DNA of 64,000 bases, from positions 62,001-126,000 of the forward strand of contig JAAWWE010000002.1 in the NCBI GenBank assembly GCA_021404525.1, read 5' to 3'. Below are positions 46,575 through 54,618 of this stretch, piece after piece. Origin of the DNA: Rhodobiaceae bacterium (GTDB lineage Bacteria; Pseudomonadota; Alphaproteobacteria; Parvibaculales; Parvibaculaceae). The notes beneath the pieces are model-generated. The model saw only the letters and a list, made by a program, of their open reading frames with translations. It was not told where the DNA came from and did not search any database. How positions within the stretch are numbered: position 1 is the first letter of the stretch; each line of letters opens with the position of its first letter. The position numbers and the translations under genes were made by a program.

Positions 46575-49500
46575 CTATTTTGCCTCGGAAAGGCTGTGAA
46601 AGACCACAAGTGTGGCGCGCGCAAGGCGGATCAATTCTTCAATCTCAGCAGGTTCGGGCGGGTTTGAGCCGCTGCGGCAGGTATTGTTCACGTGACCGGC
46701 GCTTTGTTGGAGTGCGCGCGCGCCGAATGTGCCGCTGATACTTTTGAGTGTGTGGCTTTGCCGTTCAACAACCTGCAGATCACCTGTCGCGAGATATTCT
46801 TCCAGCCCGGAGATCACCTCGGCAATATCGTTTCCGAAAGACGCGCACAGCCTTGATCGCGCGGCACCTTCGAACTCAGCTAACAATGCGTTGAGCGTGC
46901 CTGTGTCAATCAGATCGTCGGCTTCCAGTGCCGCGGGCCCCGCGGACTGTGAGACCTCTTCTCCCTTGAGAGCAGCCTGCATTGCTTTATGAAGCTGGGT
47001 CGAATCAATTGGTTTCGCAACGAACCCACGCATACCTGCCGCGGTGAAATCCTTGATGTCCTGGTCCATCGCATAGGCGGTGAGCGCAATCATGGGTGGT
47101 GTGCGGTCGCCTGTGGGGCGGTCTAGAAGGTGCCTGGCGGTTTCTAAGCCATCCATGACAGGCATATTGATGTCCATGAGGATGACGTCATAGTCCCTCC
47201 GGGAGACCGCCTCGACAGCCTGCATTCCGTCGTCGACCAGGTCGACGTGACACCCCATATTCGCAAGCATGCGCTTTGCAACAATTTGGTTCGTGGCATT
47301 GTCTTCGGCGAGCAACACTTTTGCTGCTTTCCCCTGACTATTAGTGAGGGGTGCCAGGTATTTTGTGTCAGAGGCAGACTGCTTTGGGAATTGATCTGCA
47401 TTGGCTTTGCTTAGCGGCAGGGTGCATATGAAGCGGCTGCCGATGCCTTGGGTGCTTTCAAAACCTACAGAGCCTTTCATGAGTTCTGACAATTTTCGGC
47501 AGATCGCCAGCCCCAGGCCAGTGCCACCATTTCGGTCACTCGCCATGGCGCCCAGCTGGTCAAATTCGCTGAAGACTCGTGCCTGATCAGCCGTCGATAT
47601 GCCTCGGCCGGTGTCTGCGACAGAGAATTGTAGTTCCACAATGTCTTGGTCCAGCGCGGAGGCAGCTACCTCGACCCTGACTTGGCCTCGCGTGGTGAAC
47701 TTCGCTGCGTTTGACAGGAAATTATTCAGAATCTGACGGATCCGTGCGGTGTCACCAAGAAGGACTTCCGGAATGTCCTTCGCAAAACTCAAATCAAAAG
47801 TAAGACCCTTCCCTTCAACAACCGGGCGCCAGAATTCACCAATATCTGAAAAGAGCAGGGCAGGTCGGAAGGGGACTGGCTCCAGGTCCAGGCGACCTGC
47901 TTCGATCTTGGAGAAGTCCAGCACATCTGACAGCATAAGATTCAAGGTTTCGCCGCTCGACATGGCGAGGCGAATGAGGGCGTTTTGCTCCGAGTTCAAT
48001 TGCGATTGACCGAGCAGATTGAGCGTCCCAAGGACGCCGTTCATAGGCGTTCTGATTTCGTGGCTCATCATCGCCAGAAATTCTGATTTGGCTTCGGACG
48101 CGCGTTCTGCTTCATCTCTTGCTTGTTCGAGCTCTGCCTGAACGCGGCGAAGATGGGTGAAATCCTGGACCGTACCAACAAATTTGATGAGGTCGCCCGC
48201 GTCGTCCAGCTGCGGTTCGCCACGGGCTCGAATGTGTTTCGTTTCGCCGGTGGGGATGATGATCCGGTGGTCGACTTCGTACGCCTCGCCGTTCTGCAAC
48301 CCAGCCATCGCGATTGTCGCGACTTCGTCGGCCTGATCCGGTGCGATCATTTTTTCGAGCAGCGACGCGTCGGGGGTTATTGTTTCGGGGTCGACACCAT
48401 AAATTTTGTAGAGCTCATCGGACCAGCTGATGGCGTCTGCTTCGACGTCCCACTCCCAGCTGCCGACACCTGCAATGCGCTGCGCGTCTTTGAGATTGCG
48501 TTCGCTTTCTTTCAAAGATGCTTCTGCTGCGACGCGGTCTGTAATGTCCCTTAGGTAGGCGGTGAAATATTGCATGCCGTTGACATCGACAGGTGTGATT
48601 GCCAGTTCAATGGGGAAGGTGTGTCCCTCTGCGTGGAGAGCTGTGATTTCAATGCGCTGGTGGAGCACATTGTGCTCGCCACTTTTCAGGTAGTGCGCCA
48701 GTCCTGCTTTGTGGGCCTCGCGGAGGTCATGCGGGATGATCGTGTCTGACAGTTCTTTTCCGATGACGGCAGATTTCTCGAACCCGAACGTCAGCTCAGC
48801 TGCCGGGTTAAATTCTTTGATTTTACCCTCTGCGTCAATTGTCACAACGCAATCAAGGGCTGACTCTGTCACCGCCCATCTGAGTGCTTCGCGTTCCTGT
48901 GACAGAGCTTCACTCTGCACGCGCTCGGTGATGTCCTGCACCAGACCGACGCGGACGAATTGATCAAGGTCGGCGTCAAAAATCTCTGCATTGGAAAGCC
49001 AAAGGTTCTGAATGTCACCGTCAGCTGTTAAGGCTCGGAACTCCAGATTGATGCTTGTGCCGTTTTGAATGGCGTCAAATGTTTTCTGGGCGACGGCCTC
49101 TCGTTCATCCGGGTGAACACGGTCGACCAGTGAGCCGTAGGAAACCTGACCATCGGAGGGTTCGAGGCTCGGTGCGATTTCAAGAATGCCGTCAGATAGG
49201 AAGGTTGTTTCCAGTGTTTCCGGATTCATCACGAAGTAGCCGATATGGGCTAGCTTCTCGACGGTTCCGAGAACCATTTCGTGACGCTGCAAAAGGTTTT
49301 CGCGAGACTTCAGGGCGGAGATGTCTGAACAGATTTCGACGAAACGCCCGTCGGCCATGTGGCGCCAATCGATCCTTCGCCAGTTTTGCGGGCCTAAACG
49401 GATCTCGATCGGTGCGTTGCCCGGAGATGGTTTTGCCGGTAGAGATCCTTCCGTGCGATAGAGCGCAGAAATCGTCTGCCACGGAGCGCCAGTGACGAGG

Positions 49501-49661
49501 TGCGCTGAGTCCAATGCAAGGAGACTGGCATATTGTTTGTTGGACATAGCCAGGGTGCCATCAGCATCAAAGTAGGCAATACCATCAGCAAGGACATCAA
49601 GGATTTCAGCGCATTCAAGATCAGGTGCTTGATCTGCCGATGAGGGTGGGTGGGGCGTCAT
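46575..49661 (-). CDS. Soluble multi-PAS hybrid histidine kinase with receiver and HPt domains
   Basis: This kinase (1028 residues from the ATG at 49661, behind AAAGGACC) has no membrane helix. Four PAS-type domains come first (about residues 14-115, 125-255, 260-380, 385-510), with PAC ends such as VGLVQDITERV, TAYLRDITDRV and VGTVQDFTHLR. A HisKA block MMSHEIRTPMNG, an ATPase domain (NNFLSNAAKFT, GGTGLGLAICRKL), a receiver (VILMDINMPVMDG) and a C-terminal HPt with RQSHTLKSISG (His about 970) follow. The complete relay His-Asp-His could hand phosphate to the response regulator encoded next. The signal is cytosolic and unknown. In-frame upstream ATGs (for example 49691) lack a good ribosome site. 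Confidence 0.9.
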   Translation of the reverse strand: MTPHPPSSADQAPDLECAEILDVLADGIAYFDADGTLAMSNKQYASLLALDSAHLVTGAPWQTISALYRTEGSLPAKPSPGNAPIEIRLGPQNWRRIDWRHMADGRFVEICSDISALKSRENLLQRHEMVLGTVEKLAHIGYFVMNPETLETTFLSDGILEIAPSLEPSDGQVSYGSLVDRVHPDEREAVAQKTFDAIQNGTSINLEFRALTADGDIQNLWLSNAEIFDADLDQFVRVGLVQDITERVQSEALSQEREALRWAVTESALDCVVTIDAEGKIKEFNPAAELTFGFEKSAVIGKELSDTIIPHDLREAHKAGLAHYLKSGEHNVLHQRIEITALHAEGHTFPIELAITPVDVNGMQYFTAYLRDITDRVAAEASLKESERNLKDAQRIAGVGSWEWDVEADAISWSDELYKIYGVDPETITPDASLLEKMIAPDQADEVATIAMAGLQNGEAYEVDHRIIIPTGETKHIRARGEPQLDDAGDLIKFVGTVQDFTHLRRVQAELEQARDEAERASEAKSEFLAMMSHEIRTPMNGVLGTLNLLGQSQLNSEQNALIRLAMSSGETLNLMLSDVLDFSKIEAGRLDLEPVPFRPALLFSDIGEFWRPVVEGKGLTFDLSFAKDIPEVLLGDTARIRQILNNFLSNAAKFTTRGQVRVEVAASALDQDIVELQFSVADTGRGISTADQARVFSEFDQLGAMASDRNGGTGLGLAICRKLSELMKGSVGFESTQGIGSRFICTLPLSKANADQFPKQSASDTKYLAPLTNSQGKAAKVLLAEDNATNQIVAKRMLANMGCHVDLVDDGMQAVEAVSRRDYDVILMDINMPVMDGLETARHLLDRPTGDRTPPMIALTAYAMDQDIKDFTAAGMRGFVAKPIDSTQLHKAMQAALKGEEVSQSAGPAALEADDLIDTGTLNALLAEFEGAARSRLCASFGNDIAEVISGLEEYLATGDLQVVERQSHTLKSISGTFGARALQQSAGHVNNTCRSGSNPPEPAEIEELIRLARATLVVFHSLSEAK

Positions 49662-49707
49662 TTGTAGGTCCTTTGCAACCTGGCCATTCATTTGTCTGTT
49701 CTGCAAA

Positions 49708-49723
49708 CGCATGTTCCAGGCCA
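49708..49723 (-). promoter_or_regulatory. Weak candidate sigma-54 promoter of the kinase-regulator operon
   Basis: On the - strand TGGCCT GGAAC ATGCG keeps GG and GC 12 bases apart but misses two bases in each element. Its -24 lies 81 bases from the centre of the first perfect TTGCA box (49797-49809), the same distance as at alg44. By sequence alone it would not be called. Confidence 0.25.
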
Positions 49724-49796
49724 TGGCCAAAGCTCCCGCTTTCGGGCCAAATTCCGGGATATTTCCGACCATATCTAAAGTATAGAGACGAAGTGT

Positions 49797-49854
49797 TTGC
49801 AAAATGCAAATGTCAAAATTGCAATTTGCAAAACTGCAACTTTGCATTTTGCGA
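49797..49854. promoter_or_regulatory. Array of three LuxO-type boxes, two perfect, between kinase and exporter genes
   Basis: TTGCA AAA TGCAA (49797-49809) and TTGCA ATT TGCAA (49819-49831) match TTGCA-N3-TGCAA perfectly. TTGCA TTT TGCGA (49842-49854) has one mismatch. Centres are 22 and 23 bases apart. An overlapping TTGCAAAACTGCAA with a four-base spacer starts at 49826. The array lies 136 bases upstream of the kinase start and in front of the divergent exporter operon, so it may serve both. Confidence 0.75.
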
Positions 49855-49957
49855 ATAAGAGGCCCCGTCGTCCCGTTTTGCAATGACGTTGCGTAACAAA
49901 CTGAGCATCCCGCAATGCCCCCCCCACAATTATGAGCGTTTTGGCAAAGAAAGGCGC

Positions 49958-49973
49958 TGGCACAGCGATTGAT
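49958..49973 (+). promoter_or_regulatory. Candidate sigma-54 promoter of the type I secretion operon
   Basis: TGGCAC AGCGA TTGAT has a perfect -24 element and the right spacing, but the -12 GC reads GA, as at the RTX and algD sites. Expected start is near 49984, just before the AGGAGG ribosome site of the gene at 50008. The nearest clear box centre (49848) is 111 bases upstream. Confidence 0.45.
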
Positions 49974-50007
49974 ACCCAAGGGTCAGTGATTGCAGGAGGC
50001 AAACAGC

Positions 50008-51408
50008 GTGACCCACCAAACTGAGTGTATTTCAGGAGCCACCGCCGAGACGGATTTCTTCCCATTCAAGGCAATTCTGGTTGCTGTGGGGATCTTCAGC
50101 TTCCTGCAGGCTGTCTTGCAGCTCTCGGCGCCGTTGTTCTTGATGCAGATATTTGACCGCGTGCTGACGATGCGGCACGGGGAGACTTTGTTCGTTCTGA
50201 CTCTGATCTTCACAATGGCGGCCGTAACCTTTGGTCTACTTGAGATTGTGAAGCTGAAATTGGTCGGACGCCTAGGGCCGCTTCTCACTCATGCAGTCGA
50301 GGTGCGGCTTCAAGGGTCAACTCTTGTTAAGCGTGACGAAGAGCGAGTGAGGTCCAGTGCGGTATCCCTGGAGCAGGCAGTCTCATCAGGCACGTTGACC
50401 GCATTACTGGATCTCCTGTGGGTTCCCTTTCTCCTGGTCGTGATTGGCCTGCTTGAGCCGGCATTGGCAGGTGCACTGCTTCTGTTGCAACTTGGTTTAG
50501 GCGCCATGTTGGTGCTGGGCGCCCAAGCCCGTACGGATGCCTCGACAGACCGTTCTGCGGCTCAGATGGGTACGTTCCGACTCATGCGTTTTAGTGGACA
50601 GATGTTGCTCCTCGCGTTTGCCGGCTGGTATGCGCTTAGCGGGGCCTTAGGGGCCGGGGCGCTGATCGCCTTTTCGTTTTTGATGATGCGATCTCTGGCA
50701 CCTTTTGAACAGCTGATGGGGGCACGAGACCGTCTTCGCCCGGGGATTTCAGCCTGCAGCGCTCTTCTAGGTTTTTTCAAAACGAAATCTGCATTTGCAG
50801 ATATGTCTGAGAATGAGAGTGACGAGTGCTTGTCGGTTCGTGACATATATGTGCGTTCGCCGAATGGGAATGGGTTGAGCCTTGCAAACTTATCGTTTGC
50901 GATTGCACCGGGCGAAGCTATTGCCGCCGTTGGCTTGTCGGGTGCCGGAAAAACACTGCTGTGTCGCGTTGCTGCTGGTCATGTCTCGCCTACAAGCGGT
51001 TCGGTCTTGCTGTCTGGTGTGCCGCTCAACGGGATCCCGCTAGCGGAGCGGCGTGTCCGAATCCTGACATGTGGGTGGGGAGGCGAGGGTGTTGCCCATG
51101 ATAAGATGCAGCCGGCTGGCCGGCGCGCGCTTCAGCAATTGGAAGAAGACCTCGCGCAGACCGGTGATCTTTTCATACTTGATATGCCCGAGACCCAGCT
51201 GGACCAGCCTTCACAAATGAGGGTTGTGAGCTTGCTTAAGGAGATTCGTCGCGGCGGCGGATCGGTGTTGATGGCGACAGGATCGCGCGTCTTTAGCGAT
51301 GCAGCCGACCGCGTGCTGGTGTTGCAGAGCGGCAGACTTGTCGGGCAAGAGGATAAGGGAACCGTCGCACCGACACTTGTCTCCAGTACTGAAAGGAAGG
51401 CGCGATGA
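50008..51408 (+). CDS. Type I secretion ABC permease/ATPase with degenerate nucleotide-binding domain
   Basis: This 466-residue protein resembles PrsD/AprD-type type I secretion exporters (SAPLFLMQIFDRVLTMRHGETL is the family's first helix region) but is about 100 residues shorter. The membrane domain lacks much of the loop between its middle helices. The ATPase domain keeps Walker A GLSGAGKT (about 310-317) but has no LSGGQ signature. Walker B LFILDMPE has Met (393) in place of the catalytic Glu, and the H-loop His is replaced (LMATGS). Hydrolysis by this protein alone is therefore doubtful. The start is GTG at 50008 with AGGAGG; a TTG at 49990 is in frame. The HlyD gene overlaps by four bases. 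The RTX protein at 29367 is the obvious cargo. Confidence 0.82.
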   Translation: MTHQTECISGATAETDFFPFKAILVAVGIFSFLQAVLQLSAPLFLMQIFDRVLTMRHGETLFVLTLIFTMAAVTFGLLEIVKLKLVGRLGPLLTHAVEVRLQGSTLVKRDEERVRSSAVSLEQAVSSGTLTALLDLLWVPFLLVVIGLLEPALAGALLLLQLGLGAMLVLGAQARTDASTDRSAAQMGTFRLMRFSGQMLLLAFAGWYALSGALGAGALIAFSFLMMRSLAPFEQLMGARDRLRPGISACSALLGFFKTKSAFADMSENESDECLSVRDIYVRSPNGNGLSLANLSFAIAPGEAIAAVGLSGAGKTLLCRVAAGHVSPTSGSVLLSGVPLNGIPLAERRVRILTCGWGGEGVAHDKMQPAGRRALQQLEEDLAQTGDLFILDMPETQLDQPSQMRVVSLLKEIRRGGGSVLMATGSRVFSDAADRVLVLQSGRLVGQEDKGTVAPTLVSSTERKAR

Positions 51409-52706
51409 CCGATAGATCTGCCAATCCCTCTCACACCGCGCTTATTGCAAAGGGTGCAATCAGCATCGGTGCTTTTCTGTCCCTATTGATTGTCTGGTCT
51501 ATCGCCGCACCATTGGCGACGGGGACGGTGTCGTCCGGCGTGTTTGCGCCGGAGGGGCTGCGACGATCGGTGACCCACCTCGAAGGCGGCATGGTGAAGC
51601 AGGTACATGTTGTTGAAGGGCAGCGCGTAGCCCAAGGCGAACCTCTGATATCGCTAGAAGGCACACATCAGCGCGCAGCGCTTGAAATCATCACCGCGCG
51701 GCTCGTTCACTTTAAGTCCGTGCTGGAGCGGCTCATTGCCGAACAAACAGGTGCACCAGAATTTGTACCTACGCCAGCACTGATATCCATCGCCGAGCGC
51801 AGCGGAAACGAAAAATCACCTCAGGCAGAACAGGCGCTGTTTTTGGATCGCCGCAGATTGTTCGAAAATCAGTTGGCCCAAGTCGATGCAGCCAGTGCTC
51901 GACATCTCGCAGGAATTGCGTCGGCGGCGGAGCAGGCGCGAGGCTATCGCCGCCAACTCAGTCTGCTGGAACAAGAGGCCGTCGCTGTCCGGGATCTGGT
52001 TGAAAAGGGGTATGCGCGGCGACCCCGTCTCCTTGCCCTGTTACGATCGATCGAGCAGGTGGAGATCCAACTGAGCGATGTGCGGTCAGAAAAAGACTCC
52101 CTTTCAGCGCTGGTTGATCAAGCAAGGCTGGAACGGGTGCGGCTCGAAGTTGAGCGTCGTGAAAGCATTGATGATGCTCTTGCAAGGGTTCAACGTCAGT
52201 TGGCAGAAGCATTGGAAACCTATGCAAGCAAGTTGCGCACTGTCGAACAATTGGTGGTCACAGCTCCTGTAGCGGGCGCTGTGATGAATCTTCAAGTGCA
52301 CGATGCGGGCTTTGCGCTCGCCGCAGGGCAGCAGATTGTGGACATCGTGCCGTCAGACGAGACTTTCTTGATAGACACCTACGTGCCGGCGGCAGACATT
52401 GAGGATATTCGCAAAGGCGTGCCTGCCCGTATTCGACTTCTCACAGAGTCACTGCGATCCTCCGAAAGGTACGACGGCGAGGTGGTTCATGTGGGCAGCG
52501 ATGTGAGCGAGGACCGGCTTGGACGCAGTGTGTTCCTCGTGCGGGTGGGGATGCCCGAGGAGACTTTCGACCAGGTCGCGGCACAAACCACGCAAGTATC
52601 CGGTGCACCCGCAGAAGTCACCATTCAAACCGGATCAACCCACTTGCTGGACTATCTCTTAAGTCCCATTCTGGACGCGTTTCGACGTGGTTTGAGGGAG
52701 AAGTAG
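51405..52706 (+). CDS. HlyD-family type I secretion periplasmic adaptor
   Basis: This 433-residue membrane-fusion protein has an N-terminal membrane helix (about residues 12-35), then the family strand GTVSSGVFAPEGLRRSVTHLEGGMVKQVHVVEGQRVAQGEPLISLEG-type lipoyl segment, a long coiled coil (about 90-285), and the returning half VVTAPVAGAVMNLQVHDAGFALAAGQQIVDIVP. It would bridge the ABC permease and a TolC-type outer-membrane channel, which is not encoded in the window. It begins on the permease stop (ATGA). No terminator is seen in the 190 bases after its stop. It is the last gene before the putative right attachment site. Confidence 0.92.
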   Translation: MTDRSANPSHTALIAKGAISIGAFLSLLIVWSIAAPLATGTVSSGVFAPEGLRRSVTHLEGGMVKQVHVVEGQRVAQGEPLISLEGTHQRAALEIITARLVHFKSVLERLIAEQTGAPEFVPTPALISIAERSGNEKSPQAEQALFLDRRRLFENQLAQVDAASARHLAGIASAAEQARGYRRQLSLLEQEAVAVRDLVEKGYARRPRLLALLRSIEQVEIQLSDVRSEKDSLSALVDQARLERVRLEVERRESIDDALARVQRQLAEALETYASKLRTVEQLVVTAPVAGAVMNLQVHDAGFALAAGQQIVDIVPSDETFLIDTYVPAADIEDIRKGVPARIRLLTESLRSSERYDGEVVHVGSDVSEDRLGRSVFLVRVGMPEETFDQVAAQTTQVSGAPAEVTIQTGSTHLLDYLLSPILDAFRRGLREK

Positions 52707-52899
52707 TATTGCTGAGTGCGGCGTCCGACAAGCCTGGCCGCTGAAGGAGCTGTCGGGAATGTCTTCTGATTGTGACTGTCGTGCCGTCTGTCGTAGAGGG
52801 GATACATCAACGCTGGATAGAACCCAGGACACATCCGTGGTACGTCCAAGGGCGCAGTAAGGCATTGAATTTATTAGAAGAAATGGATCAGGCGGCGCG

Positions 52900-52917
52900 T
52901 CCGCCTGGCTCCACCAT
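52900..52917. repeat. Putative right attachment site (copy of tRNA-Ala 3' end)
   Basis: tccgcctggctccaccat repeats 24067-24084 exactly, in the same orientation. Just before it, ggcgg at 52891-52895 also recalls the 5' strand of the tRNA T stem, although the loop between is changed. It would mark the right border of a 28.8-kb island that starts at tRNA-Ala. No integrase gene is found in between. Confidence 0.7.
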
Positions 52918-53045
52918 CCTCTGAAATTCCCTGGAGTTTCTGTCGTGCTCGACCGTGCGTCATACTTGTTGTTGCGCAGATCGGTACACAATGGTGGGAC
53001 ACATCGCCGGTCTTTCCAGGAGTTCTTGCCCAGCTTCACCATCTA
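52911..53045. repeat. Att-like core plus flanking repeat, copy 2
   Basis: This is the partner of 29108-29240. Both begin with ccaccat, continue with similar 19-base flanks, have a divergent middle of about 35 bases, and then share a segment of about 65 bases around ggtacacaatggtgggacac. The shared + strand frame reads VAQIGTQWWDTSP and FPGVLAQL. The differences between the copies are concentrated at third codon positions of that frame, so an old coding origin is likely. Confidence 0.6.
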
Positions 53046-53152
53046 GGTCTTGTTGGAAGTTGCTCATCCTTGCTGGTGTAGCGCTTCCTCCTCAAGGTAA
53101 GCGGGTTATCCCCGAGCTTGCAGTTCGAGAATTGCGATCAAATGTAAATTTA

Positions 53153-53168
53153 GATCACTCCGGTGATC
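53153..53168. promoter_or_regulatory. Inverted repeat upstream of the permease gene
   Basis: GATCAC TCCG GTGATC is a perfect 6-4-6 inverted repeat 62 bases before the permease start. A TATATA at about 53177 could be a -10 element just after it, so the repeat is placed like an operator. No regulator gene is adjacent. Confidence 0.4.
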
Positions 53169-53229
53169 GTTTCATCTATATAGGAAAGACAACAATCGCG
53201 GCGATCACATACTCGGGGGGGTAGGGCGA

Positions 53230-54618
53230 GTGATAAAGAAGAGAATACACGGAGAAGAACAGCCTTATTGGCCTTTGGGTCCGTTTAAGGTGCGGTTACC
53301 ACTTGTCCACTATCGCTTGGAGCCGATCGAGGCGATCCAGGCTTTGATTATTTTTGTGGTTGCGCTCGGAATGATACCGCTTCTCGAACGCTATCTTGGG
53401 CTGCCTTACGATGTTGCTCTAGCTTTCGTATTTGTGAGTGCGCTTGGGTTCCTGCTGCCAAGCCTTCTGGGTGTTCCGATGGTGCCAGGGTGGATCACAC
53501 CCGCTATCCCGGTGGTGCTTCTGTTTCTGGGAAATTTTGAACCTGGATCTGACGCGATAAAGGCAATGATCGCCCTGCAACTGATCGTTACACTGATCTT
53601 TTTTGTCTTGGGCGTTACGCGCCTGGGATCGAAACTGGTGGACATCATCCCGCAGTCGATGAAAGCCGGAATTTTGATGGGCGCGGGCATCGCCGCGTTC
53701 ACCGGCGAAATCGCCGAAGGGGGCCGGCTTGCTGCCACGCCAATATCGCTCACGATCGGCTTCGTCATCACGGCCTATATGTTGTTTTCACAGTCCTTCC
53801 TTCGCATGACCGAAAAAAGCCGATGGGCCAGAATCTTGTCCAGCTACGGCATGGTGCCGGGTGCGATCGCAGCAATGGCGTTCGGTTGGTCGCTGGGCGA
53901 ATATCCGTTGCCTGCGATCGAGTATGGTTTCACACAACCCGCCTTTGCTGAAATGTGGAGTTATCTTCCATTCAGCATCGGTATGCCGGACGCCAATATG
54001 TTCTTGCTCGCCCTACCGACGGCCGTGATCGCTTACATCATCGCGTTTGGAGATATCATTGTTGGCAAGAGTGTTCTGGCGCGCGTCGACCATTTGCGTC
54101 CTGATGAGGACATTGATGTAGATGTTGACCGCGTTCATTTGGTGACCGGCATCCGCAACTTAATCCATAGCTTCTTCGCGCCCTTCCCCGGGCTTGCGGG
54201 GCCGTTGTTCACGGGTGTTATGGTCACGATGGCCGAACGGTATCGGTACGGGCGCCGGGCAATGGACTCCATCTATAGCGGCGCGGGAACATTCTATTTT
54301 GTGCTGTTATTGGCTCTCTTCGCTTTGCCCCTCGTGACCTTATTCAAGCCAGTCTTACCAATCGCCCTGTCGATTACCCTGCTGGTGACCGGTTACCTTT
54401 GCATCAGCGTTGCTGCCGATGAAATGAAAAACAATACTCAGATGGGTGTCGCAGGTACGATGGGGATTGTCCTTGCGACATACGGAGCAGCATGGGGGCT
54501 GGTCGCCGGATTTGTTCTGTATTGCCTTCTGGAGTGGAGGGCGGGTTCCGACGAAGAGTCATCTGAAGCTGAACTGCAATCGCAAGGAGCTGAAGATCCT
54601 GCGTCCCACAATGATTGA
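53230..54618 (+). CDS. Polytopic permease of the NCS2/SulP-like fold, substrate unknown
   Basis: This 462-residue protein has about 12-14 hydrophobic helices in the arrangement of nucleobase (NCS2) and SulP transporters. Landmarks are LPSLLGVPMVPGWITPAIPVVLLFLG (about residues 75-100), QSMKAGILMGAGIAAFTGEI (about 137) and AYIIAFGDIIVGK (about 265), which corresponds to the FGD segment of this superfamily. The hydrophilic ends are charged, with an acidic C-terminal tail and no STAS domain. The start is GTG at 53230. I cannot name a substrate; uracil/xanthine or an organic anion are possible. It stands alone, outside the putative island. Confidence 0.65.
   Translation: MIKKRIHGEEQPYWPLGPFKVRLPLVHYRLEPIEAIQALIIFVVALGMIPLLERYLGLPYDVALAFVFVSALGFLLPSLLGVPMVPGWITPAIPVVLLFLGNFEPGSDAIKAMIALQLIVTLIFFVLGVTRLGSKLVDIIPQSMKAGILMGAGIAAFTGEIAEGGRLAATPISLTIGFVITAYMLFSQSFLRMTEKSRWARILSSYGMVPGAIAAMAFGWSLGEYPLPAIEYGFTQPAFAEMWSYLPFSIGMPDANMFLLALPTAVIAYIIAFGDIIVGKSVLARVDHLRPDEDIDVDVDRVHLVTGIRNLIHSFFAPFPGLAGPLFTGVMVTMAERYRYGRRAMDSIYSGAGTFYFVLLLALFALPLVTLFKPVLPIALSITLLVTGYLCISVAADEMKNNTQMGVAGTMGIVLATYGAAWGLVAGFVLYCLLEWRAGSDEESSEAELQSQGAEDPASHND

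Noticed and set aside
28594-49930. Similar C-runs (caatgcacccccccc at 28597 and gcaatgcccccccccac at 49912)
   Set aside because: Similarity is limited to the homopolymer and a few bases; chance is sufficient.
49942-49957. TGGCAAAGAAAGGCGC as another sigma-54 promoter of the exporter operon
   Set aside because: GG and GC are 11 bases apart, not 12, and the TTG of the -12 element is missing; the site at 49958 fits better.
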